Assembly: GCA_947179155.2 (NCBI GenBank)
Contig: OX359270.1
Coordinates: forward strand, 8,410,222-8,474,221
Direction of reading: 5' to 3'
From: Hedera helix
Lineage: Eukaryota > Streptophyta > Magnoliopsida > Apiales > Araliaceae
Length of the DNA stretch: 64,000 nucleotides
Shown here piece by piece: positions 21,140 through 32,843 of the stretch; positions within the stretch are counted from its first letter, which is position 1; each line of letters begins with the position of its first letter. The notes below the pieces were generated by a model. It ran no database searches. It worked only from the letters and a program-made list of their open reading frames with translations, and was not told the origin of the DNA. The position numbers were made by a program, and so were the translations under genes.

Positions 21140-23718
21140 TGTAAGACCCCGAATTTTATGAAATACAAAATTTAATTTTTCTTTATATATATATTTTTTC
21201 CTGAAATAGTAGGTGGTTAAATTAATAAGGTTAAAAGTTAAGGATGTTATGTGTAAATTTTATTATGTCGGACAATATTCGTTTGGTCGGAGAATATACG
21301 TCTTGTAGGGGAATATTCGATTCGTACGACGGCGCCGAAATAACAAAATAATGGTGGACCCCCACAACGACTTATTGTCGGATATAGAAAGCGACATACG
21401 TAACCTTTTTTAAATAAATATAGTCAACGGTATAATCATCTTGAACTGTTAAAATATCCGGTGGTAAATGAATAGTAACATACGGTATTACATAGTAGCA
21501 CACAGTATTGCACAGTAACACACGGTATTACACAGTAGCACACGGTATTACACAGTGTTTCATATTATTAAACTGATAAAGTGGTTATTGTACTATATTG
21601 ACTTTATTGAACCAATAATTGTCACATGCATAATAATTCATATTATTGAGTTGATAATTGTCACAGTAGCATATGCACAATAATTCACATTACTGAATCA
21701 ATAATTGTCACTACACAGTAACGTGTTATTTTCTTATCTATTTTTAGCATTATTGTTATCTCTTTTATGATATTGATTAAACTGTTGTATTCTATTATTA
21801 GTTGATTTTCCTGTTTATCTAACTCGAAAAGCCAACTACACTGCATTTACAACAATTAACTATAATAATGAATAATTGTGAATTATTGTTGAATAATTGA
21901 ATTGATAAAGTTATTTGTTTTTATTATGATAAATTATATAAAGTTGTTTGTTTTTATATATAAAGTTAATTGATTTATTTAAAGTTAGTTGTTTTATATA
22001 TAAAGTAAATTGAATGGTATAGATTAAAAGATGATCTTTAAATGAATGGTTTAGATTAAGGAAATCTTGAAATATGAAATGAGTGGTATGGATTAAACAT
22101 TATCTTGAAATATACGGTTTGGATTAAATTAGGAAATCTTGGTGATGATAAGATTTTTTGCTATAAATAGAGGCCTTAACTTAAGGATTTTTCATAAAAA
22201 CTTCCTTGCTTATTCTTTCTTTCACTCTCCAAATATTTCTTTGTATAAGTTCTCTTTGAGTGTGCTAAAGTCATCTTGAGTATTTATCTGTAAGTGTACG
22301 AGTTCATATCTAGTCACGTGTTAAGGTAAGGGATACCATCTTTTTCATCTTCAATTATTCAAACTTACTATGGTAAGGGTATATCAATATTTGATTCTCG
22401 AAAATAATATCGTTTCTTTCTTACTCATAAGATGTGCCATTTATTTCCATGTATTAAATTGTGGGAATAACCTTACGGCGCGGATTACCGCCTGTTGGTG
22501 AATAACCTTTCGTATTTATTTCCATGTATTAAATTGTGGGAATAACCTTACGGCGCGGACTACCGCATGTTTGGTGAATAACCTTTCGTATTCATTCCTT
22601 ATTAATCTCTGAGAATAACCTGACTACGCGGACTACCGCATGTTTGGTGAATTACTCTTCGTATTCATTTCTTATTTGTCTCTTGTTGGTAAAGTTTCCT
22701 GAAATGATTATATATTCTTTAATAGTTTGCGCTTCATCTAATATCATTTCAACTGAACCTTCCTATTTTTCTAAATCTTTCTATTGAACCTTAACTGTTA
22801 TTCTAAACTGTGGATCTTAAATATCATTCTTGAATTTTAGTCCACATCATGTTGGCAATTTGGACATTATTTGAATCTACACAAAGTAAAGTCATAAACT
22901 TTCGATATTTATTGATCATACTGTTTCTTCTGATTCATCATCTATATCACGGTTGTTATTCTAATCATCAAGAACCATGTTGTTGTGAATATCTGTGGCC
23001 TGGGGCACAGTTGATAGAATAAAGGCGATATAATTATTGTGTCTTTTAGGGCACGTGGTGAATATTCTCTTTGGCCTGGGGCAAAGATGAACTGTTGTTG
23101 GTATGATTATGACCAAAGGCTGAAAACTGGTATAATCATTATCGTTGGGTTATATTTGAATATCTTTGGCTCGTAATGCAAAGATGAACTATTGACTGGC
23201 ATGATTAAAATCAGGAACTGAAAATTTATATTATCATGACCAGCGGTGTTTAAGATGATAAACGTTGATGATGTTTTTCCTAAAAATTGAAGCGAGTGGA
23301 CAATATAGTCTGCATTATTCTTCTAATAGATTGCTCATTCCGCTGCTATTATTAATACAAAGCTTATTGTCTATTATATTCAATTAAGAACCCATCTGTT
23401 GAAGGCTAATGATAATTTATTTGTCGTTATCTTAGTCATGATATTTCTTACTGGGCTATTTGAGCTCACCCTTTCTTTTGTTCCATTGTTTTTAAGAAAA
23501 AGAGAGAGTAGCCGGGTCTAGCGGGGGAATGGAGTGACGGTCCGAGTGATAACTATTGTAGTCTTCACATGTTGAATATAGTGTGGAAATAATAGTGAAG
23601 ACTTAGTTGTGTATTATTGAGTTTTGTATTTCTATCCTATGTACTATTTGTATTAAAGTTTATGTATTTTATGACGTCTCAAATTGGGCTATGTAGGCCT
23701 AGATTTGGGGGCGTCACA
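21140..23718 (+). repeat. 5' LTR of element 2
   Basis: 2579 bp, TGTAAGACC to GGGCGTCACA. TATA box CTATAAATAG at 22161-22170. Three units of the GGAATAACCTTACGGCGCGG repeat at about 22462-22662, and a CAGTAGCACACGGTATTACA repeat near 21480-21560. It is followed by a primer site, confirming it as the 5' copy. Confidence 0.92.
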
Positions 23719-23733
23719 TTTAGTATACGAGCT
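23719..23733 (+). other. Decayed primer binding site of element 2
   Basis: TTTAGTATACGAGCT sits where TTGGTATCAGAGCT is expected (compare 59919-59932 in the LARD-like element). Several mismatches would probably weaken priming by initiator tRNA-Met. Confidence 0.6.
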
Positions 23734-23912
23734 TAGGGATATGATCTTTAATGGAGATCTGGGGTAGAAGTAGGAGGAGAGAGACAAATAGATTACGTCA
23801 TTAGTATGTCCTACATAAAATTTTGTTATCTAATAAGTTGGCTTGAATGTGGGGTCAAGAAGTGACGAGTCAGTTTGTTTAACTAACCTTTATCTTATGA
23901 CCGCAGTTAAGA

Positions 23913-25818
23913 ATGACTTCTGAAAATCAGGGAATGAATTATCCACTGCCCGAGGCGAACGTAGCTGAGAATCAGGAAGCTACAAACAATCCTCCTGCAG
24001 CTTCAGAAAATAATGTTGGTGATCATGCAAATCAGAATGGTTTCTTTAGAAACTTCATGCAATTTATCCAAAATCAGCCAAGGGGAGGTCGTAACGATGG
24101 AAACGCTGATAATTCAAGGATTGTCACCGTCAAACAATTTAAAGAGTTGGGACCACCTGAATTTTTCGGGAAGCCTGAACCACTCAAAGCGGAGGCATGG
24201 TTAAAGCAAACGACAAAAATCCTTGATGTTCTGCGATGTGCAGATGATCAGAAGGTGTCATTCGCCACCTTTATGTTTCGAGGGGAGGTAGACCATTGGT
24301 GGGAGGCAGTAAAACGTATCCATCATTCGGCTCTCGAAATGTCTTGGCTAGAATTCAAAGAACTGTTCAACGAAAAGTATTTTTCAGAAAGCATCCGCCA
24401 TATGAAAGAAGTGGAGTTCATAAAACTAGAGCAATGAAACATGTCTGTTTCACAATATGAAGCTAAGTTTGCCGAACTATCTCGTTTCGCGACTCATCTA
24501 GTGGATGACGAAGCACGGATGAGTCGGATGTTCTTACGAGGTTTGAGATTCGAAATTCGTTAACAACTTAGCTCTCATAAATTGACCTTGTATTCAGATG
24601 TTGTCGACAGGGCTCAAAGGGTAGAGCAAACAAATGAAAAATTGCAGCCAATAGTCAATGATCAGCGTAGAGAGAGAAATGACAACAACCACAGGAACGA
24701 GAACCATAAGGGAGGTAACCAGCAATTCGGTAGTAATCACGCATCGAATAATAGAAGAGGAGAATCCAGTGGAAATAATTTCAAGAGAAAGAGATTCCAT
24801 AATGATTATGGAAGAGCACCGGCACCAGTACCAGCATCGGCACCAGTACCAAGGGGAGGAGATCGACCACCGGTAAGATGTTACAAGTGTGGTCAGGAGG
24901 GCCACATCAGCCCAAACTGTACTCAACAGTCCAAGTTGTGCTACAGTTGCGGAAAAGAAGGTCATATGGCTCGATTTTGTCCTGTTTCAAAATCAAGTTC
25001 AGCTGCAATGATGGTACCAAAAGCTAGCACGAATAAGGAAAAATCTGTAGTTCAAGGGAGAGCTTTTGTTGTGATGTCCCAAATGGCACGAAACCCGAAC
25101 GAGGTGATAACCGGTAAGCTATTCATAAATTCTCATGAAGTCTATGCCCTGTTAGATACTGGTTCTACCCATTCTTTTGTCTCACCTACATGTGCTCAAC
25201 GATTAAACTTAACTCCTGACAATTTGGACTTTGACTTATCAGTTGAAACCCCATTAGGAGCAATAGCCATTACATCTACGGTATATAAATCCTGCTTAGT
25301 TCAAATCAATAGCCTTATATTACCCGTTGACCTTATCTCATTGGAAATGCATGAATTTGATGTGATTTTAGGAATTGATTGGTTGACTAATCATCATGCT
25401 AAAATTGATTGCTTTCAAAAGATCATTAGTTTTCATATTCCTAATCAACCTGTCATATAAATTCAAACCATCAAACCATTGAAATCCATAACTATCATTT
25501 CTAGCCATAAAACCACTCGTTTATTGAAAAACGGATGTTAAACATTTTTAGCTCATGTCACTGACTTGAACAAAGATGTGTCAAACTTGAAAGATATTCC
25601 TATTGTTAATGAGTTTTCTGATATTTTTCCCGATGATTCCTGGCTTACCTCCAAATCGGGAAATTGAATTCTGTATTGATCTTGAACCCGATACCAAACC
25701 TATTTCCAAAGCCCCATACCGAATGGCTCCTATTGAACTTCAAGAGCTAAAGGTACAACTACAGGAATTGTTAGATACTGGTTTCATTCGTCCGAGTGCA
25801 TCGCCTTGGGGTGCCCCT
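23913..25818 (+). pseudogene. Gag-protease-RT start of element 2, multiply broken
   Basis: The ATG at 23913 begins Gag (MTSENQGMNYPLPE); the capsid-like region has FMFRGEVDHWWEAV. Then come an Asn/Arg-rich linker, two CCHC knuckles (near 24880-24980), protease with LLDTGSTHSF (near 25155) and the start of RT up to FIRPSASPWG. In-frame stops lie at 24435, 24561, 25458 and 25539. Comparison with element 1 shows 25458 and 25539 are CAA to TAA changes. A frame change lies at about 25625-25645. The sequence is then cut by an Athila-type LTR at 25819. Not functional. Confidence 0.9.
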
Positions 25819-27187
25819 TGATGAGTGGGTTAAATACCTACGAATTTAGTACTTGAAAATATGAATTGGTGTTTGTTTTTACGTGTTGCAGGTTACGTTT
25901 GATGTAGTCTTGTCGTTTTGCAGGAATTATCACGTTGGAGCAGAAACTGGACATTCGGAGCGAAAGCGGATGAAAATTTGCAAATCTGGCATTATCGCGC
26001 GGCCGCCCCACATTATCGCGCAGCCGCCCCACCTATGTAGTATTTTGGCTGGAATCCTGGAAGTATCGCACGGCCGCCCCATGAAGAAGCGTGGCCGCCC
26101 CGTCCGGCGAGAAGGTTTTGCGCGTAAATTCTGGGCTGGGCAATTAAGGAAAAAGAGATGCGATTCCGTGGGAAGTTAGGAAAAGCTGATGAGGAGTATA
26201 AATAGGAGTTATATAACCCTAACTCAAGGATGAGAGAAGGGCGGCTAGAGCTTTCAGATCAGTGCAATTGAAGGCTAGAAACTGGAAGAATACAACTGAA
26301 GGAGATCAAAGTAACAGAACAGGAGGAGATTAAAGCGTTCATTCTTATTTCTTCTCTATTGATTTTGTATTTTGATACTCTTTGATGTTGAATACTTTTA
26401 TAACTATGGTCTTTAATTATTTTATGATGAACTAAATTCTCGTTTAAGATTACAATGGAACCCAATGCATAGTTTAAATTAAGTTTGCTTTTGGTTGTCT
26501 TATGATGAATGTAACTGGATTGTCTATCATACTTGTGTTTAACTTTAATTATTTGGCCAGTAATTAGTGGGGTAATTTATATGAACTCGATGGACGGAGT
26601 ATAGATTCAGACCTTGGTGTGATAGCGTATGATTGTAGTTTCTACGATGATAGGAATTATGATTTGTAAATAGGTTAGAAATATGCCTATTTGCCATATG
26701 TGATTATGAAAAGAATCTGCATGTAAATCTTCTTTAATATAATTCACATAGAGATATAGTGTTTTAATTAATTTAGATGCTCTACGTAGTTTTATTCCTT
26801 AACTGGTAGAATTGAGTGGAATTGTTTATGTGTGTTCGAAAGACGCATGTGAATATTATAAAGAATTCTTAATTAACAATCCAGCATATTCAATATGAAA
26901 TAACTAGAGTGAATGATATTTAGATGAAGCATTGGGGGAAGTTGTAATCTTAATCATTTAAACATATTATCTAATCGTTGATAATTAGTTCTATTTAATT
27001 TTAAGTTATTTTCAATAAATCAGAAGCAATCTCAAAGTGTTAGTTTAGTTAAGATTAGTTTAATTGGAAAATTAATAGTTGATAGGTATCAATTATAATC
27101 TCTGTGGGACGATACTCTTCTTGTCACTTACTACAGTTTGATCACGTATACTTGCGTGTTAAACCTAGGGTTAAAAAAGAGGTAACA
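25819..27187 (+). repeat. Athila-type LTR, left copy
   Basis: 1369 bp, TGATGAGTGGG to GAGGTAACA. Near-identical to 37092-38440. Flanked by CCCCT (25814-25818) and CCCAT (27188-27192), a 4/5 duplication; removing the LTR rejoins the pol of element 2 in the position expected from element 1. Four GCGCGGCCGCCCC-type motifs lie at 25997-26101. TATAAATAGG at about 26200 may be the promoter. Confidence 0.88.
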
Positions 27188-27192
27188 CCCAT

Positions 27193-28404
27193 GTTCTTTT
27201 TGTCAAGAAGAAGGACGGGAGTATAAGATTGTGTATTGACTACCGAGAGTTGAATCATGTCACCATCAAAAACAGGTACCCGTTACCTCGTATTGATGAC
27301 ATGTTTGATCAATTGCAGGGTGCTCAACATTTCTCAAAGATTGATCTCCGCTCTGGATATCATCAGTTAAAAGTTAAAACTGATGACATTCCAAAGACTG
27401 TTTTCAGAACCCGCTACGGGCATTATGAGTTCTTAGTCATGCCTTTTGGACTAACAAATGCTCCTGCAGCTTTCATGGACATGATGAACCGGATATTCAA
27501 AGAATATTTGGATCATTTTGTAGTTGTCTTTATTGATGACATTCTTATATACTCCAAGAGTCGTGAGGATCATGAACAACACCTGAGATTAATACTCCAA
27601 AAGCTACGTGAGAACAAGTTGTATGCCAAGTTGAAGAAATGTGAGTTTTGGCTTAAGGAAGTCACGTTCCTTGGGCATGTGATTTCCAGTCAGGGAATAT
27701 CAGTTGATCCTGCAAAGATTGAAGCAATATTAAATTGGGAGCAACCTCGATCAGTAACTGAAGTCCGAAGTTTTTTGGGTTTAGCTGGTTATTATCGGAG
27801 ATTCGTAGAAGGATTTTCTCGAATCGCCACTCCATTAACTCAGCTGACTCGGAAAAGTACAAAATTCATATGGAATGAGGAATGCGAGAAGAGTTTTCAA
27901 GAACTTAAGAAGAGACTTATTTCAGCTCCTGTTCTGACTATACCATCAGGATCGGGGGAATTTGTTATCTACAGCGATGCTTCAGGCAAAGGTCTAGGCT
28001 GTGTACTTATGCAACATGGAAAAGTTATAGCCTATGCCTCTCGACAACTCAAAGATTATGAGAAAAATTATCCTACTCATGATTTAGAGTTGGCAGCAGT
28101 TGTTTTCGCATTGAAAATCTGGAGGCACTACTTGTACGGAGAGAAAGTGGAAATCTTCACGGATCACAAAAGCCTCAAGTATTTCTTCACCCAGAAGGAA
28201 CTCAACATGCGGCAACGACGTTGGCTTGAGCTATTAAAGGATTACGACCACACCATCCAGTACCACCCAGGAAAAGCAAACGTTGTAGCTGATGCTTTAA
28301 GCAGAAAATCTTATGCGAGTACAAGTGCAATGTTGACTACGCAAAAATGTATTTTGTACGATTTACAAAAGATGGAGATAGAATACTTACGAAGACGATA
28401 TTGA
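27193..28404 (+). pseudogene. Chromovirus RT-RNase H fragment of element 2, copy 1
   Basis: An open frame runs out of the LTR through RT (CIDYRELNHV, intact KIDLRSGYHQ, FIDDILIYS) and RNase H (YSDASGKGLG, TDHKSLKYFF) to MEIE, where homology to element 1 stops at about 28381. The last codons to the TGA at 28404 come from Athila DNA read in the wrong frame. The RT catalytic Asp residues are present, unlike element 1. There is no start codon or integrase; a relic, not a gene. Confidence 0.9.
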
Positions 28405-28462
28405 ACGTAGATTCCATCGAATTCGACATTTCATTCAAGAAACGTTGAAAAATCAAGAGAAA

Positions 28463-28703
28463 ATGGCGGACGAAGAACAAAAATCATTGAGAGATTTTGC
28501 AATGCCTCAGGTCACGGAGATACAGTCGAGCATCCAAAGGCCCGCCATCACTGCCACAAATTTCGAAATTAAGCCAGGAACAATCCAGATGCTTCAAAAT
28601 TCGGTTCATTTTGGGGGTTCACCAAGTGATGATCCAAGCGAGCACTTAGTGAGTTTTTTTAGAAATTTGTGATACATTCAAGTTTCATGGAGTCAGTGAA
28701 GAT
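28463..28703 (+). pseudogene. Athila Gag N-terminus, frameshifted
   Basis: ATG at 28463 (MADEEQKSLRDFAMPQ); the frame is also open upstream from about 28391. It reads to SDDPSEHLVSFF, then hits TGA at 28670-28672. A T7 run at 28654-28660 is the likely slip: the +1 frame after it continues Gag (CDTFKFHGVSEDAI) into the long frame from 28719. The same slip is in the second copy at about 39905, so it predates the duplication. Confidence 0.85.
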
Positions 28704-28718
28704 GCAATCACGCTGAGG

Positions 28719-31700
28719 TTGTTTCCGTTTACACGCCGTGATAAGGCACGGGCTTGGCTTCACTCTTTACCCGCTGGTTCAATAACGACATGGAATGATT
28801 TGGCGCAAAAGTTCCTTGCCAAATTCTTTCCCCCAGCTAAAACAGCAAAGATGCGTAATGACATCACTAGTTTTGTTCAACATGATTCAGAGTCGCTTTA
28901 TGAAGCATGGGAGAGATTTAAGGATCTAATGCGAAAATGTCCTCATCACGGAATACCACAATGGTTGCTAATTCAAACATTCTATAATGGGTTATTCAAT
29001 GCCACCCGAACATGTATTGATGCTGCGGTAGGGGGTGCACTCATGTCTAAGAATTATGATGACGCTTACGCGTTGTTAGAAACCAATGCAGCAAATAACT
29101 ACCAATGGCCTACTGCACGAATGAATCAACCTAGAGTAGCAGGAAAAATTGAAGTAGACCCGATAACTTCATTGGCTGCTCAAATGTCTGCCTTGGTGAA
29201 GCGATTTGATGCTATGGGAGTGCCCAATATTCAGAATGTATCAGTGATTTGTGAATTATGTGCTAGTGAACATCCGACGGAGCATTGTGCTATAAGTTCC
29301 GAGTCAGCACAATATGTGGGGAATTATAATCGCCAGCAAAACGTCAGCAACCCCAATACTTACAATCCTGGGTGGAGGAACCATCCCAACTTTTCTTGGA
29401 AAGACAATACAACTCAACCTCAAGCCCCACGTCAACCGTATCCTCCAGGATTTCAAGCTCGTCAACAACAACAACCTCTTCCCCAACCTGAAAAGCAAAC
29501 AAATTTGGAAGAGATGTTGGCCAAATATATGACAGGAACTGAAATGAGAATGCAGGCTCAAGACAAGATGATGAATCAAATAGATGTAAGCGTAAAAAAT
29601 CAAGCAGTTGCAATTCGGAACTTGGAGACTCAGATTAGGCAATTGGCCAATACAATCAACAACCGACCACAAGGGACTTTACCGAGTGACACTGAAGTGA
29701 ATCCGAGAGGAGATCGGAATGAGTATTGTAAAGCAGTGGCGCTTAGGAGTGGTAAGGAGTTAAAAGCTACAGATGGAGAAACATCGAAGGAAAAAGGATC
29801 TAATGAAGGGGCTCGAAATTCCGACATGACCAAAGAAATTGATAATGTGCCAACAATGAAATCAAACGAAGGAAAACAGGCCTCAATTTATCCACCAGTG
29901 CCTTTTCCCCAACGTCTTCAAAAACAGAAATTGGATAAGCAGTTCTCCAAGTTTTTGGAAGTATTCAAAAAACTGCAAATCAACATCCCTTTTGCTGACG
30001 CATTGGAACAAATGCCAAGTTACGTTAAGTTCATGAAGGATATACTCTCACGTAAAAGGAGACTTGGAGAATTTGAAACCGTGGCCCTTACCGAAGAGTG
30101 CAGTGCAATCTTACAAAAGAAGTTGCCTCCAAAGCTTAAGGATCCAGGGAGCTTCACTATTCCCTGCACAATTGGGACTCAGTTTTTCAATCGATGTCTG
30201 TGTGATTTGGGCGCCAGTATCAATCTGATGTCGTTATCTGTCTATCAACAACTTGGGCTAAAGGAAGCAGTTCCCACTAATGTGACACTACAGCTGGCCG
30301 ATCGCTCTATTACTTATCCAAGGGGAATTGTGGAGGATGTACTGGTAAAGGTAGATAAATTTATATTCCCTGCGGACTTCATTGTCTTAGATTGTGAGGA
30401 GGATCGTGATATACCGATCATTCTTGGACGACCATTCTTGGCAACCGGAAGAACACTGATTGATGTACAAAAAGGTGAGTTGACCATGCGAGTCCACGAT
30501 CAAGAGGTAACTTTTAATGTGTTTAAAGCAATGAAGTTTCCTAAGGAGATGGAGGAGTGTTTTAGTATGGATATTGTAAAAGATGTCGTTGAGGCAGAAC
30601 TCGTGGCTACACTTAATACAGATCCTCTTGATATCTCTTTGACCATGGAAGCTCACTCAGATGATCCAGCATTGTTCGAGTTGGTACAACTGTTAAATTC
30701 TGTGCCAAGGATAGATAAATTCAGACCACCAGTTGAGACATTGGATTATTCAGACAAACCACCTGTTCGCGTTAAATCTTCATTGGAGGAACCACCAACA
30801 TTGGAATTAAAACCGCTGCCGAGTCATTTGAGGTATGCGTATTTAGGGAATTCGTCTACCTTACCAGTAATAATCTCTGCTTCATTGAATGAGAGCCAGG
30901 AAGAAAAACTGTTGCGGGTTCTTAGAGAATACAAATCAGCTATTGGTTGGATTTTAGCAGTCATAAAGGGGATTAGTCTGTCTATCTGTATGCACAAAAT
31001 CCTTTTAGAGGATTTTAAACCAACAATAGAGCAACAGCGGAGACTGAATCCAATAATGAAAGAAGTCGTGAAGAAAGAGGTTATCAAGTGGCTAGATGCT
31101 GGTATAATCTATTCGATCTCCGATAGTGCATGGGTAAGCCCAGTGCAGTGTGTGCCTAAGAAGGGTGGAATGACAGTGGTGACCAATGACAATAACGAGC
31201 TCATTCCAACAAGGACAGTTACTGGTTGGCGAGTTTGCATGGATTACCGGAAACTCAACAGAGCTACACGAAAGGATCACTTCCCTCTACCCTTTATTGA
31301 CCAAATGTTGGACCGTTTGGCAGGTCATGAATTCTACTGTTTATTGGATGGGTATTCAGGATACAATCAGATAACCATAGCACCCGAAGACCAAGAGAAT
31401 ACGACATTTACTTGTCCTTTTGGTACGTTTGCTTTCCGAAGAATGTCTTTTGGATTATGTAATGCACCGGCTACTTTTCAAAGGTGTATGATGGCAATTT
31501 TTTCCATTATGGTCGAACACAATCTAGAGATATTTATGGATGATTTTTCAGTATTTGGGAATTCTTTCGACTTATGTTTGGAAAACCTAATTCTCGTACT
31601 TAAGCGATGCGTGGAAACGAATCTAGTGTTGAATTGGGAGAAGTGCCACTTCATGGTCCAAGAAGGTATTATTTTGGGACATAGAGTTTCTGTCAAAGAG

Positions 31701-32843
31701 ATCGAAGTAGACAAGGCGAAGATTGAAACTATTGAAAATCTTCCACCACCGAGGTCTATTAAGGGGATTCGTAGTTTCCTCGGACATGCAGGTTTTTATA
31801 GAAGGTTTATCAAAGATTTCTCGAAAATTACTAAGCCCCTATGTTATCTTTTGGAGAAGGATGTAGTGTTCAACTTCGACACCGCATGCATCCAAGCTTT
31901 TGAAGTGTTGAAACAGAAATTAATCACTGCTCCGGTTATAGTTGCACCAGATTGGTCGTCACCATTCGAACTAATGTGCGATGTTAGCAACTTTGCAATT
32001 GGCGCAGTCTTAGGCCAACGCAAAGATAAGGTCTTTCACGCCATCTATTATGCAAGCAAGACATTAACGGAGGCACAATTGAATTACACAACTACTGAGA
32101 AAGAGCTTCTAGCGGTTGTATATGCTTTTGATAAGTTCCGATCATACTTAGTTGGGACCAAGGTGGTGGTTTTCACTGATCACGCGGCAATTAAGTACTT
32201 AATTTCTAAAAAGGATGCAAAGCCACGGTTGATTAGATGGATTTTATTGCTCCAAGAATTCGACTTGGAAATAAGGGATAGGAAAGGGACAGAGAATCAA
32301 GTGGCAGACCACCTCTCAAGGTTGGAGAATCAATGCCAAACAAAAGGTGACGAGCTGTTAATAAATGACTGTTTTCCAGATGAGCACTTACTCGTTATTA
32401 GTACAGCACCACCTTGGTACGCAGATTTCGTAAATTGTATTGTGGGTCACGTGCTGCCTCCTGATATGTCGTACCAGCAACAGAAAAGATTTCTACATGA
32501 TGTCAAGTTTTACATATGGGATGAGCCCTTATTATTCAAGCAATGTGCAGACCAAATGGTAAGACGGTGTGTGCCTCAAGAGGAGATAGATATCATTCTA
32601 CAACAGTGCCATGATTCGTTATATGGAGGACACCACAGTGGCGAGGGGACAGCTGCGAAAGTATTACAATCAGGATTTTATTGGCCTAATCTCTTCAAGG
32701 ATGCCCATTCCTTTGCAGCACGTTGCGACCGATGTCTACGAACGGGGAACATCTCTAAAAGGCAAGAGATGCCCCTCAATTCTATTTTGGAGGTCGAGCT
32801 TTTTGACGTATGGGGTATAGACTTTATGGGTCCTTTTCCATAA
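28719..32843 (+). CDS. gag-pol: Athila Gag-Pol: capsid, protease, RT, RNase H, integrase zinc finger
   Basis: 1374 codons. The Gag capsid region is at residues 7-100 (RDKARAWLHSLP), with a knuckle-like CELCASEHPTEHC near 180. Protease is near 490 (CDLGASINLMSLSVY, with DLG in place of DT/SG, as commonly seen in Athila). RT motif A is LLDGYSGYNQ and the active site FMDD is near 940. RNase H is at about 1085-1204 (TDHAAIKYL), and the integrase H2C2 finger at about 1295-1340 (ending RCDRC). The frame stops at TAA 32841-32843 within the integrase core, right after GIDFMGPFP; the same frame resumes at once. The true start is upstream in gag across the T7 slip. RT residues look intact, but the broken gag and integrase make the element non-autonomous. 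Confidence 0.93.
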   Translation: MFPFTRRDKARAWLHSLPAGSITTWNDLAQKFLAKFFPPAKTAKMRNDITSFVQHDSESLYEAWERFKDLMRKCPHHGIPQWLLIQTFYNGLFNATRTCIDAAVGGALMSKNYDDAYALLETNAANNYQWPTARMNQPRVAGKIEVDPITSLAAQMSALVKRFDAMGVPNIQNVSVICELCASEHPTEHCAISSESAQYVGNYNRQQNVSNPNTYNPGWRNHPNFSWKDNTTQPQAPRQPYPPGFQARQQQQPLPQPEKQTNLEEMLAKYMTGTEMRMQAQDKMMNQIDVSVKNQAVAIRNLETQIRQLANTINNRPQGTLPSDTEVNPRGDRNEYCKAVALRSGKELKATDGETSKEKGSNEGARNSDMTKEIDNVPTMKSNEGKQASIYPPVPFPQRLQKQKLDKQFSKFLEVFKKLQINIPFADALEQMPSYVKFMKDILSRKRRLGEFETVALTEECSAILQKKLPPKLKDPGSFTIPCTIGTQFFNRCLCDLGASINLMSLSVYQQLGLKEAVPTNVTLQLADRSITYPRGIVEDVLVKVDKFIFPADFIVLDCEEDRDIPIILGRPFLATGRTLIDVQKGELTMRVHDQEVTFNVFKAMKFPKEMEECFSMDIVKDVVEAELVATLNTDPLDISLTMEAHSDDPALFELVQLLNSVPRIDKFRPPVETLDYSDKPPVRVKSSLEEPPTLELKPLPSHLRYAYLGNSSTLPVIISASLNESQEEKLLRVLREYKSAIGWILAVIKGISLSICMHKILLEDFKPTIEQQRRLNPIMKEVVKKEVIKWLDAGIIYSISDSAWVSPVQCVPKKGGMTVVTNDNNELIPTRTVTGWRVCMDYRKLNRATRKDHFPLPFIDQMLDRLAGHEFYCLLDGYSGYNQITIAPEDQENTTFTCPFGTFAFRRMSFGLCNAPATFQRCMMAIFSIMVEHNLEIFMDDFSVFGNSFDLCLENLILVLKRCVETNLVLNWEKCHFMVQEGIILGHRVSVKEIEVDKAKIETIENLPPPRSIKGIRSFLGHAGFYRRFIKDFSKITKPLCYLLEKDVVFNFDTACIQAFEVLKQKLITAPVIVAPDWSSPFELMCDVSNFAIGAVLGQRKDKVFHAIYYASKTLTEAQLNYTTTEKELLAVVYAFDKFRSYLVGTKVVVFTDHAAIKYLISKKDAKPRLIRWILLLQEFDLEIRDRKGTENQVADHLSRLENQCQTKGDELLINDCFPDEHLLVISTAPPWYADFVNCIVGHVLPPDMSYQQQKRFLHDVKFYIWDEPLLFKQCADQMVRRCVPQEEIDIILQQCHDSLYGGHHSGEGTAAKVLQSGFYWPNLFKDAHSFAARCDRCLRTGNISKRQEMPLNSILEVELFDVWGIDFMGPFP

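Larger units (their letters stand above)
21140..28381 (+). mobile_element. Tekay-like element 2, 5' part, interrupted and truncated
   Basis: The 5' LTR (21140-23718), decayed PBS, gag-pol to 25818, then an Athila-type LTR (25819-27187), then pol resuming at 27193 and ending at about 28381 at a non-homologous junction with Athila internal DNA. The integrase, chromodomain and 3' LTR are missing. It inserted into the reverse R-family LTR. A second copy of the 27193-28381 portion occurs at 38446-39634. Confidence 0.9.

Noticed and set aside
25819..27187. Simple reading of this LTR as the normal 5' LTR of the Athila element.
   Set aside because: It is followed by chromoviral RT rather than a PBS and gag leader; the tandem duplication explains its position better.
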